A DNA stretch of 64,000 nt from Acidisarcina sp. (GTDB lineage: Bacteria; Acidobacteriota; Terriglobia; Terriglobales; Acidobacteriaceae), in assembly GCA_035539175.1 (NCBI GenBank), contig DATLIY010000010.1, positions 1 to 64,000 of the forward strand. The letters run 5' to 3'. This document shows, one piece after another, positions 16,494 through 23,862 of the stretch (position 1 is its first letter; every line of letters begins with the position of its first letter). A model generated the notes under the pieces. The model was not told the origin of the DNA, did not search any database, and saw nothing but the letters and a program-made list of their open reading frames with translations. The translations under genes and the position numbers were made by a program.

Positions 16494-16667
16494 TCAGTAC
16501 TCCCCGCCCAAGTTTTCGCGCATGGTTAATGGCTTTTTGCCAGCCAAGTCTGAGCCGCTTGCTTGACCAACGGCTCTAATCTCTCCATTGGGGAGAATCT
16601 GGATCGGTGTGTCCTCCTCGGTATTGAGCAGGCGTTCCAACTCTTGAATTGTTGGCTTTTTGTCCAT
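16494..16667 (-). CDS. 57-residue first gene of the operon, ending Gly-Gly-Glu-Tyr (candidate modifier)
   Basis: Short but well supported: AAAGGAGGG four bases before the ATG, a promoter just upstream, and only 7 nt to the E2 start. The protein begins MDKKPTIQELERLLN (helix), then TPIQILPNGEIRAVG (a probable beta hairpin), a flexible Ser/Gly part, and ends MRENLGGEY. A Gly-Gly two residues from the end is what a modifier precursor trimmed by the JAMM enzyme would show. At 57 residues it is shorter than a full beta-grasp ubiquitin fold (about 70-76), so it may instead be a regulatory or adaptor peptide. A 70-residue frame overlapping it is a shadow. Confidence 0.7.
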   Translation of the reverse strand: MDKKPTIQELERLLNTEEDTPIQILPNGEIRAVGQASGSDLAGKKPLTMRENLGGEY

Positions 16668-16705
16668 CTAACCCTCCTTTCATTGTGCAACTGTTGTAAT
16701 TGCAT

Positions 16706-16735
16706 AGTGTATGACGACTTGACTCTGTGTCAAGT
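16706..16735 (-). promoter_or_regulatory. Promoter with palindromic operator for the ubiquitin-like operon
   Basis: Reading leftward, -35 TTGACA is at 16,733-16,728 and -10 TACACT at 16,711-16,706 with a 16-nt spacer, about 40 nt before the first start codon. The -35 lies inside a perfect inverted repeat at 16,717-16,735 (ACTTGAC-N5-GTCAAGT). A repressor bound there would block RNA polymerase. The operon's own Phd/YefM-like domain, a family known for autorepression through palindromes, is the obvious candidate. Confidence 0.65.
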
Positions 16736-17045
16736 ATTTTTCTAAAAACTCGAAAAATGTTGGCCTGAGAAAGCCTCCTGCACAGCAATCGATCTAGCGT
16801 TTGGTGGGACTGTGGTCAGGCATCTAGAAGTGTCTTGGAAGCAGAAAATCTAGATTCAATAACAAATCTATAATCAACGACATACCTACTGTTGGCACCC
16901 CGCCTACTAGACGCTACGGTGACCGATCACCAAATGCGCCTCTGGACCGCAATATGAAGGGGCTCTGGGGAGAAGCGGACAGACAAGAATCATTCTGACG
17001 GGATTGAGTGGTTACCTGCCATCGATGAGCATTCTGTTTGTTGTA

Positions 17046-17063
17046 GGGAAGGAGTCCCTTCCC
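17046..17063. repeat. Perfect inverted repeat upstream of ardC
   Basis: Seven-base arms GGGAAGG and CCTTCCC around AGTC. No T-run follows on either strand, so a protein-binding site is as likely as a terminator. Confidence 0.5.
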
Positions 17064-17226
17064 TCATTCCAGCCGCCCATCAACCCGGCGTCTTCCACGA
17101 CCCATCCCAGCGGGTTCGTTCCTTCCCCGCAACGCCCCTCCCCAAAACCATTCGGAAGAAGACCCAATTTCTTTCTTCGTTAAGTACCCCCGCTTCATGC
17201 GGCTTTATGGCAGAGCCGGTCGGAAC

Positions 17227-17281
17227 CCGTCAAGGGTCTCCGCTGCGCTGCGATGAACGCGAAAAGCCGCGCCCTTGACGG
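17227..17281. repeat. Long-range inverted repeat in the ardC leader
   Basis: Arms CCGTCAAGGG (17,227-17,236) and CCCTTGACGG (17,272-17,281) are perfect over 10 nt with a 35-nt loop. In the ardC transcript they would form a stem-loop about 130 nt before the start codon; as DNA they could be paired protein sites, for instance for the ParB-like protein. Confidence 0.5.
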
Positions 17282-17409
17282 AACCCGCCTCGCCCCTGCC
17301 CGCCGCACAAGACATGAAGCGGGGGCACTCAACGAAAAAAATTTGGTTGAGGCAGACGCCCTCCTTCAAATTCCGCCCCGCAGCGGGCAGCAACAGGAGA
17401 ACGAACAGT

Positions 17410-18447
17410 ATGCCTTACACCAACAGCAGCACCACCACCGCGCCGCACAGTGAAAATGCGGCGCTGCGCAGCCAGTCCCCCTATCAGCAGCGCACCACGC
17501 AGCGCGACAACCCCACGCAGCAACTCATCAAGCAGGCCGTGGACTACCTCATGCAGCAGCTTGAGGCCGGACACAGCGAAACCCTTGCAGCTTATCTCAG
17601 CGCAATGGCCCGCTTCCATTCGTACAGCTTCGGAAACATTCTCGCCATCGCCAGACAGCGCCCGACAGCTACGCGCGTAGCAGGGTACGGCGCATGGAAG
17701 GAGCTAGGCCGGTTCGTCAAGAAGGGTGAGAAAGGTATCCAGATTCTCGCCCCGATGGTTGGCTACCGGCGCAGGAGGGACGACGCCGACCGGAACCAAG
17801 CGCAGGACGACAACACCAAGCCCGCGCCCGCGCTGATTGGCTTTCGCGCAGTGTACGTCTTCGATGTGGCGCAGACCGAAGGCGCGGACCTGCCGGAGTT
17901 CGACCACAATATCACCGGCGAAGTGGGCGAGCACCGGGACCGGCTCATTGCGTTTCTCGATTCGCAGAACATCGCGCTCGACTACAACGAGAACATCGCG
18001 CCCGCTCTCGGCGTCAGCTATGGCGGAAAGATTGCCATTCTGCCGGGCCAGTCGAAGGCCGAAGAGTTCGTGACTTTGGTCCATGAGTTAGCGCACGAGC
18101 TTTTGCACAAGACTGAGCGGCGCACCATGACCACCGCCACCGTGCGCGAGACGGAAGCCGAAGCCGTTGCTTTCATCGTGGGCCAGGCTATCGGCCTTGA
18201 GATGGGCAAGGCGTCAAGCGATTACATCCAGATGTACGCGGGCAATGCGGCGCTCTTGGCCGAAAGCCTTGAAGTCGTGCAGCGGACCTCTGCTGTCATT
18301 CTCGGCGCAGTTACCGTGGAGGCATCCGGTACGCAGGATGCACCCACGGAGTTTTCGCAAACGGAGGCAATAGCGGAGCCAGCGTCCGAACCCAAGCGGG
18401 CGCGGCGCTCCCGCCAGCAAACCGAAGTCATTGCGGAGGTGGCGTAA
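17410..18447 (+). CDS. ArdC-family antirestriction protein
   Basis: 345 residues from the ATG with AGGAGA nine nt upstream; an in-frame TTG 45 codons earlier is less likely. The N-terminal domain (about 35-165: SFGNILAIARQRP, GYGAWKELGRFVKKGEKGIQI) is the ArdC single-strand DNA-binding domain. The C-terminal part has the zinc peptidase motif HELAH at 225-229 followed by ETEAEAVAF, as in ImmA/IrrE-like proteases. ArdC protects incoming single-stranded transfer DNA from restriction. The next gene overlaps its stop by one base. Confidence 0.9.
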   Translation: MPYTNSSTTTAPHSENAALRSQSPYQQRTTQRDNPTQQLIKQAVDYLMQQLEAGHSETLAAYLSAMARFHSYSFGNILAIARQRPTATRVAGYGAWKELGRFVKKGEKGIQILAPMVGYRRRRDDADRNQAQDDNTKPAPALIGFRAVYVFDVAQTEGADLPEFDHNITGEVGEHRDRLIAFLDSQNIALDYNENIAPALGVSYGGKIAILPGQSKAEEFVTLVHELAHELLHKTERRTMTTATVRETEAEAVAFIVGQAIGLEMGKASSDYIQMYAGNAALLAESLEVVQRTSAVILGAVTVEASGTQDAPTEFSQTEAIAEPASEPKRARRSRQQTEVIAEVA

Positions 18448-18863
18448 TGCAAACCATTCTCCGCATCCTTGAGCGGGCCGGAGGCTACCGGCCCGCGCTC
18501 TACCTGAAAATCGAGAACCCACCTTACATGGCTTTGGTCATTGAAGCCGTGCCGGAGCCGGGGCCGTTGAATCTGCCCGCAATCTCCATTGCGCACTACG
18601 GCGAGCAGAACGGCGACCTGATGCGCGCCCCGGAGATGTGTTTCGAGTTGTCGAAACCGCTGTGCAGTCAGGTGCTCTCTGCCTACTACTACCGCAACGA
18701 CTACATGGGAGTCGAGCAGTTCTCCCGCTATCGGGACGGAGCGAATTACGTTTTCGTTCCCGACCTGTACGAAGAACACGAAGCCTTTGCCCGGCTGTGG
18801 GACAAAAACATCCGCGATCAAGGCTTTCTCGAAGCCTTTACGGACAAGTCGATTCGTGGCTAG
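18447..18863 (+). CDS. DUF6908 domain protein of the ardC-parB module
   Basis: 138 residues, start codon overlapping the ardC stop (TAATG), so co-translated. It begins with a helix (TILRILERAGGYRP), continues with strands (YLKIENPPYMALVIEAVP, ISIAHYGEQNGD), and ends with a helical part. It matches in pattern the DUF6908 proteins found next to ArdC and ParB-like genes on plasmids and ICEs. Function unknown. Confidence 0.7.
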   Translation: MQTILRILERAGGYRPALYLKIENPPYMALVIEAVPEPGPLNLPAISIAHYGEQNGDLMRAPEMCFELSKPLCSQVLSAYYYRNDYMGVEQFSRYRDGANYVFVPDLYEEHEAFARLWDKNIRDQGFLEAFTDKSIRG

Positions 18864-18949
18864 TCCGCTCCCTGCGGAGCGGAACCGGCCCGATATGTCT
18901 CCGCTCCGCGCGCCTTCACTCTTCAACCGCTCGAAAGGAGCTTATCGCA

Positions 18950-20572
18950 ATGGAAACGACAGTTATCAATGCCACCGAGTACCGCGACGTTCCGCTGTCG
19001 CAACTCAACGAATCGAAGAGCAATCCGCGCCACGCCTTTGACGATGCGGCCCTGAAAGAACTGACCGCCAGCATTCGTAGCCAGGGCGTGTTGTCACCCT
19101 TGCTCGTTCGCCCACTCACCGAAAACGGCTTCGAGATCGTAGCGGGTGCGCGGCGTTACCGCGCCGCGCAAATGGCCGAACTTGTTACTGTGCCAGTGCG
19201 GATTGTCAACCTCTCCGATGCCGAAGCCTTGGCCGCACAATTGGTTGAGAATTTAATTCGCGCTGAAATTCACCCGATGGAAGAGGCCGAAGGGTTCGCC
19301 CGGCTTCTAGCGTTGGAGGAACCGAAATACTCCATCGAACAGATAGCCGCCCGTGTGGGCAAACAACCGTCTTTCGTGGCTTCGAGGTTGAAATTGGTTG
19401 ACCTTGTTCCCGCAGCGGTCGATGCCTTCTATGCCAACGAAATCGGCGTGGGCCACGCGCTGTTACTTGCGAAATTGCCAGCCAATGAACAACCGCAGGC
19501 ACTTTCGGCTTGCTTCAAGGAAGTCTACAACGGCACGCAGAAACCGGCTCGGGTTCTTCTGCCTGTGCGCAACCTGCAATTCTGGATTGAGTCGAACGTA
19601 TTGCTTGTTTTGAAAGACGCGCCCTTTGACAAGCGCGATGCGCAGCTTGTGCTCACGGCGGGCAGTTGCGCCGATTGCCGGAAGCGCACCGGACACAACA
19701 AACTCCTGTTTGGCGATGACCTCGGCAGACAGGGGGACCGTTGCACCGACCCCGGCTGCTACAACGCAAAACTCGCGGCGCACGTAGCAAAGACCGTTGC
19801 CGCCAAACCGCAGCTTGTACAGATCAGCACGGCCTACGGCGGGCAGAAGGAAGGCAGCCCGGTTCTGCCCCGCAACAAGTACACTGCGATTCGTGACGAC
19901 AAGCCAGAGTCGAAGGACGAGGCGAAGCGTCCCGAGTTCAAGGTGTGCAAGTTCACCGCTGACGCCATCATCACCGAAGGCAGCGGCGTGGGCACTATCC
20001 AGAAGGTGTGCGCCAATCCCGCCTGCCCCGTTCATCACCCGAAAAAGCAAACCAGCGCGGGGGGTGGCAGCGATGCGCAGTGGAAGGCAGAGCAGGAGAA
20101 GCGGCGCAGGGAAGAAGCTATCGCCAACGCAACCGGCTTGCGCGTTCTCTCTGCGATCAGCGCAGCGGTCCCGGTGCGGTTGATGAAACGCGACCTGCTG
20201 TTTGTGGCGGAACGTCTGGTAAACCTGCTGGACGAAAACCGCGCCTCAATCCTTGCCAAGCAGCACGGCATCAAGAAGGCCAAAGACAACGACTCCATCG
20301 GCAAGCTGTTCGCGGCCTTTCTTCGCCGCGCTGACGAGGGCACGTTGGGCCGCGCCATGGTCGAGGCAGTCATCTTGCTCACAGCCTCACGTGGGAACGC
20401 AGCGCACGTTCTGCGCGAAGCCGCCGAGGTTTACAAGGTGGACGTGGCCGCAATCACGGCCACGGTCAAGCAGGAGTTCGCCGCCAAGGAAAAAGCTAAA
20501 ACCGCGAAGAAGGCTGCGCCCAAGCCACCTGCGAAGGCACCAGCAAAGACCGCGAAAAGAGCGGCGGCGTAA
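18950..20572 (+). CDS. ParB/Spo0J-like protein with Cys-rich middle and Lys/Ala tail
   Basis: 540 residues from the ATG behind AAAGGAG. The N-terminal ParB domain has GARRYRAAQ (66-74) and ENLIRAEIHPMEEA (100-113), followed by a KorB-like helix-turn-helix (IEQIAARVGKQPSFVASRL). A middle region has cysteine clusters (CADCRKRTGHNK, CTDPGCYNAK, CANPACPVHHP) that could bind zinc. The C-terminus is a repeated Lys/Ala/Pro tail. Such long ParB-like proteins of mobile elements may partition, repress or act as nucleases; no ParA gene lies nearby. Confidence 0.85.
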   Translation: METTVINATEYRDVPLSQLNESKSNPRHAFDDAALKELTASIRSQGVLSPLLVRPLTENGFEIVAGARRYRAAQMAELVTVPVRIVNLSDAEALAAQLVENLIRAEIHPMEEAEGFARLLALEEPKYSIEQIAARVGKQPSFVASRLKLVDLVPAAVDAFYANEIGVGHALLLAKLPANEQPQALSACFKEVYNGTQKPARVLLPVRNLQFWIESNVLLVLKDAPFDKRDAQLVLTAGSCADCRKRTGHNKLLFGDDLGRQGDRCTDPGCYNAKLAAHVAKTVAAKPQLVQISTAYGGQKEGSPVLPRNKYTAIRDDKPESKDEAKRPEFKVCKFTADAIITEGSGVGTIQKVCANPACPVHHPKKQTSAGGGSDAQWKAEQEKRRREEAIANATGLRVLSAISAAVPVRLMKRDLLFVAERLVNLLDENRASILAKQHGIKKAKDNDSIGKLFAAFLRRADEGTLGRAMVEAVILLTASRGNAAHVLREAAEVYKVDVAAITATVKQEFAAKEKAKTAKKAAPKPPAKAPAKTAKRAAA

Positions 20573-20656
20573 CAACCCAATCAAGATGTACTGTGCGGGG
20601 CCAGAAGACCGGCTCCGCATTCTTGTGCCTGCCCGTCTTGCCCGCCCTTTTCGTGA

Positions 20657-20674
20657 CTCCCGCATCAGCGGGAG
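20657..20674 (+). terminator. Hairpin after the ParB-like gene
   Basis: CTCCCGC-ATCA-GCGGGAG, perfect 7-nt arms with a 4-nt loop, 85 nt after the stop. No T-run; possible transcription end of the ardC-parB unit. Confidence 0.45.
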
Positions 20675-20822
20675 CGCCTTCTCTCGCCCTCCCGACGGGC
20701 ATAAGTGATCGCTACTATCCCATATCAAATAGAAGATTCCGTCCCGCGTCATTTCGCTAAACGCCTTGGGCGAGAATTGCGCTCATTGATAACCATCGCA
20801 GATCCTTGTCCATGCGGTTACC

Positions 20823-21113
20823 GTGATCCTGGTATCACGCAAGTTGTACGCTAGGACTAGCCCGTCGACAAGCAAGGAGATTACTCACCTTCCGCAATGG
20901 CCAGATCAGTTACTGGAAGGACTACTGGAACCCGGTGAGCGTGCTGGACGCAACTTCGGAATCGGGCTCGACCAGGAGTTAGGCGTTTGGGGCTATCACC
21001 ACAGCCCGAAGCAGGCTTGGCCGGACAGTCTTCGGCTCACTATCTTCCAAGGACAAAACGGGTTAGGAATGACGGTCGAGGGATATTTCGTCGCCGTCCG
21101 GAGAGGATTATGA
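20823..21113 (+). CDS. Hypothetical protein, doubtful
   Basis: A 96-residue frame opened by GTG and overlapping the next start by ATGA. The middle (PGERAGRNFGIGLDQELGVWGY) looks protein-like, but the first 20 residues do not and there is no good ribosome site. It may be the remnant of a longer gene cut by recombination, since the next frame is itself a fragment. Confidence 0.35.
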   Translation: MILVSRKLYARTSPSTSKEITHLPQWPDQLLEGLLEPGERAGRNFGIGLDQELGVWGYHHSPKQAWPDSLRLTIFQGQNGLGMTVEGYFVAVRRGL

Positions 21114-21451
21114 AAGTTGCATTCAAAGATGAGTCATTTGCATTCGAATTCGAATTCGTTCGCAACCTGGGCTTCACCTGCTACGGAGGTGCAGACATCG
21201 GGGAAATGATGGCTACAGCCGGACGCATTGAGGAGGGTGATTTCGAAAGCTGGTTCACGGAGTGGGACAAACTGGCCCGACGGATCTTGTCGAGAGCCGA
21301 CGCCAGCCTTGATGCGAGTCACCTGGAAAGCGCCCGCGAGGTATATTCGCACATCACGAAGACACTTACCGCCCGGCTGGCGCAGCTCGATATGCAACGT
21401 GAACTGGCCTGTTCGACCGACTGTGCGGACCAGGGCAACAGCTCGCGCTGA
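21110..21451 (+). pseudogene. N-terminal fragment of an alpha/beta-hydrolase, truncated
   Basis: 113 residues. The first 75 (VRNLGFTCYGGADIGEMM, then GRIEEGDFESWFTEWDKLA and ASHLESAREVYS) match the N-terminal cap of acylaminoacyl-peptidase/2,6-dihydropseudooxynicotine-hydrolase-like enzymes, which run to about 370-400 residues. After SAREVYS the expected helix and the whole catalytic domain (GxSxG serine, Asp, His) are missing, replaced by an unrelated 35-residue tail. I read it as debris of an insertion or recombination in the ICE. Confidence 0.65.
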
Positions 21452-21745
21452 TTCCAGTCAGACTAGAGCTAACGCGCGGGCAGCGGCATCACCGGCCTAT
21501 ACCGCGGCTTCCTCCTGTCACTATGGCGATTTTTCCTGAAGAGTTCTGCGAGCTTTTTGGGGCCATTCCTTATCCACCTCACTTCCTTGTTCAGACTAAG
21601 CGCAAGTGAGCCCCAAGTGAATGCCGAAGCCTTGCAAAAAGCTGCCTATTCCTGTCACCACTATCTATGGCCCACAGGAAGAAGGACACGCCAGCACGCC
21701 GGCAGGAACTGGCAGACGTGGTGCGCCGATACACAGAGTCCGAGG
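21452..21745. other. Junction region with short broken frames
   Basis: No full gene. Two very short plus-strand frames (28 codons from 21,522 and 29 codons from 21,668) look like scraps of coding DNA; the second (RRQELADVVRRYTESE) recalls the start of some transposase accessory proteins, too short to assign. This is the seam between the truncated hydrolase and the SnoaL cargo cluster. Confidence 0.4.
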
Positions 21746-22171
21746 TTAGTGAGTGAGTGCCGCAAGCAGGGCAGCGGTATCCCAATAGAAGGGGCGCAAT
21801 TCGATGATTTTCTTCTGGCGCATCCTGAAAAACTGCAACAGTGGCCAGTCCACGGCATGTCCTGTGGTTTTAGCGACGGCATAGACGTGTGACTTGCTCA
21901 CGATGACGTCGCCGTTGGGGTAGAGTTCCGCATCCTTAACCTCCAAAGAAGACCACTGCTGCGCGAAGGCCTTCATCCATGCTTCGAAGCCACTGTGCCC
22001 TCGCCACTCTCCGCCGTAAGGTAGGGATGCTGGCTGGTAGATGACGCACTCCGGATCAAGCGTAACCGCGATTTCTGAAAAGTCTCTGGCTTCCGAGGCA
22101 AGGTAAGCAGTCTCTGCCTCGTAAAATTGTGCCAGGGTCGCGAGCGCAGGTTGATGCACTTGGATGTTCAT
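21746..22171 (-). CDS. SnoaL/NTF2-like protein
   Basis: 141 residues with GGAGGA before the ATG. A helix (ALATLAQFYEAETAYLA), the stretch DPECVIYQPASLPYGGEWRGHSGFEAWMKAF, and the end FFRMRQKKIIELRPFYWDTAAL are the SnoaL-like cone fold of about 130-140 residues. Members are isomerases, cyclases or ligand-binding proteins; the substrate cannot be told. It is a paralogue of the gene just upstream, last in a four-gene operon with SDR and MFS genes. Confidence 0.85.
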   Translation of the reverse strand: MNIQVHQPALATLAQFYEAETAYLASEARDFSEIAVTLDPECVIYQPASLPYGGEWRGHSGFEAWMKAFAQQWSSLEVKDAELYPNGDVIVSKSHVYAVAKTTGHAVDWPLLQFFRMRQKKIIELRPFYWDTAALLAALTH

Positions 22172-22207
22172 AGCAAATCCTCCTTCGGATAGGTTCTGGT
22201 CGAGTGC

Positions 22208-22654
22208 TTATCGCTCAGTGGCAGCGACATATGCAGGAACATTCCAGTAGAACGGACGAAAATCGATGATTTTTCCATCGCGAACAGTTACAGCCTGTGC
22301 CATGGGAAAGTCTTGAACAGAGCCATTGATCCGGGAACGGGTGATGAAGCGGCATATCACGATGATCTTCTCGCCCTGCTCGAAGAACTCCCGCTCTGTA
22401 ACCTCAAGCCTATCGAAGATCGATCTCATCGCCATTGCCCATTGCTCATATCCTCCGTGGCCGATGTACTCTCCCCCGAAGGGAAGGTCTGGTGACTGAT
22501 GCAGCACTACGTCGGGGGCCATGGTCTTTTTCATCTCTTCAAAGCTGGCTGTGCCGTTCTCTGCAAAGGCCCTCATGTAGTTTGCTTCAGCCTCATAAAA
22601 GCGAAGCAGAACTTCCTTTGGTGTTAATTCAATCGGGAATGATTGCACGTTCAT
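22208..22654 (-). CDS. SnoaL/NTF2-like protein, paralogue
   Basis: 148 residues, start overlapping the MFS gene end by 26 nt. Same features as the following gene (LLRFYEAEANYMRAFA, VLHQSPDLPFGGEYIGHGGYEQW, GKIIDFRPFYWNVPAYVA), so the pair arose by duplication. The two may form a heterodimer or act on related substrates. Operon context with an oxidoreductase and exporter suggests detoxification or secondary metabolism. Confidence 0.85.
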   Translation of the reverse strand: MNVQSFPIELTPKEVLLRFYEAEANYMRAFAENGTASFEEMKKTMAPDVVLHQSPDLPFGGEYIGHGGYEQWAMAMRSIFDRLEVTEREFFEQGEKIIVICRFITRSRINGSVQDFPMAQAVTVRDGKIIDFRPFYWNVPAYVAATER

Positions 22655-23861
22655 CTTTGGTCCTTTCGATTGTCATGGCGGTGTTGTTGGAAGCAGAAAC
22701 TGGAAATCCGTTCGCCTTTGCCTTCCAGGCGAGCAAGAGAGCGATGGTTAAGAGTGCGAGTGATACCCACGCAAACGAATCGACGCCCGCTGTTGCGATC
22801 AGAGCACCTCCAATCATCCCTCCTCCAGCGATAGCAAGATTCCAGGTGGTCGTGTTCAATGCTTGCGCAAGATCGACGCCATCTCCCGCCGCATCTGCCA
22901 GTGCTGTCTGAAGCAGAGTTGCGGCGCCTCCGAATGTGAGCCCCCAAAGGGTTACCGATGCATACACGACAATAGGAATTCGTCCTGCGATGCCAACACA
23001 CAGCGATGCCATCATAAAACCACCAATGCTCAGCAAAACGAGCGGTCGCAACCAGCGGTCGACGAGTAAACCGATGATCCAAATGCCCGCGAGAGAAGTC
23101 ATCCCGAAGACCAAAAGCACGACATCGATATGACTTCCAAGGTTTGCCTGAGCCACAAACTGAGAGGCATAGGTGTAGAGAATGTTGTGAGCAACCATCC
23201 AAAAGAAGATGACAGCCAGGATAGGTCGAACACCAGGGGTGAGAATTACCTGCCCGACCGAAAGCTCCTTTTCCTCAGTCCGACCCGAATAGTTGGGTAC
23301 CTTTAGCAATATCCAGAAAATCAGAACAAGCGCGAGGCACGACATGATCAAGAACGTTGTACGCCAGGTCACGAGTTTGCCGACGAATGTGCCCGCAGGC
23401 ACTCCAAGTGCGAGCGCAAGGGGTGTTCCCACCATTGCAATCGCCATGCTTCTCCCCTTGTTCTCACCCGAAGCCATGAGGCGCGCATAGCCGGGAATAA
23501 TCCCCCATCCAAGGCCAGCGGCGACGCCAGCTAGAAAACGTGAGACGAGCGTCAAGGGGTAGCTTGAAGATAGGGCGGTGATAGTGTTGAAGATCAGGAA
23601 TCCAAGCACCGCGAGCAGTAACCTAGGACGTCGCCGCCAACCTTGCAGAGCCGCTGTAACGGGAATAGCCGCGACGAGTGAGCCGACAGCATAGAGACTC
23701 ACCATCTGACCAGCCAGTGCGGGTGATACATGCAACCCTGCGCCAATCTGTGGCAAAAGCCCGGCTGGCATGGTTTCGGTGAGAATCGCTATGAACCCTG
23801 TCATGGCCAGCGCAAGCAGTCCAGCGACCGGCTGTGAGTCGGTTTGCCCTTTAGCGGTCAT
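22629..23861 (-). CDS. MFS transporter of the drug/arabinose efflux type
   Basis: 410 residues from the ATG one base after the SDR stop. Twelve hydrophobic segments are evident; the first carries TGFIAILTETMPAGLLPQI, the usual start of the AraJ/SotB-like DHA1 group, and the loop after segment two reads LQGWRRRPRLL. It should be a proton-driven inner-membrane exporter. Its place with SDR, SnoaL and TetR genes suggests export of a compound the cluster also modifies. Confidence 0.9.
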   Translation of the reverse strand: MTAKGQTDSQPVAGLLALAMTGFIAILTETMPAGLLPQIGAGLHVSPALAGQMVSLYAVGSLVAAIPVTAALQGWRRRPRLLLAVLGFLIFNTITALSSSYPLTLVSRFLAGVAAGLGWGIIPGYARLMASGENKGRSMAIAMVGTPLALALGVPAGTFVGKLVTWRTTFLIMSCLALVLIFWILLKVPNYSGRTEEKELSVGQVILTPGVRPILAVIFFWMVAHNILYTYASQFVAQANLGSHIDVVLLVFGMTSLAGIWIIGLLVDRWLRPLVLLSIGGFMMASLCVGIAGRIPIVVYASVTLWGLTFGGAATLLQTALADAAGDGVDLAQALNTTTWNLAIAGGGMIGGALIATAGVDSFAWVSLALLTIALLLAWKAKANGFPVSASNNTAMTIERTKDERAIIPD

Positions 23862-23862
23862 G

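Larger units (their letters stand above)
16760..17409. other. Long intergenic region with inverted repeats upstream of ardC
   Basis: No convincing gene in about 650 nt. Two structured spots are seen: GGGAAGG-N4-CCTTCCC at 17,046-17,063, and CCGTCAAGGG at 17,227-17,236 facing CCCTTGACGG at 17,272-17,281. The second pair also carries a shared GAACCCG context on both sides. The left part is AT-rich. It separates the operon from the divergent ardC-parB module, and could hold that module's promoter, an attenuator, or a replication or partition site. Confidence 0.5.

Noticed and set aside
16576-16788. 70-residue minus-strand frame at the operon front
   Set aside because: It has no ribosome site, covers the promoter, and overlaps the 57-residue gene that has a strong site and correct spacing.
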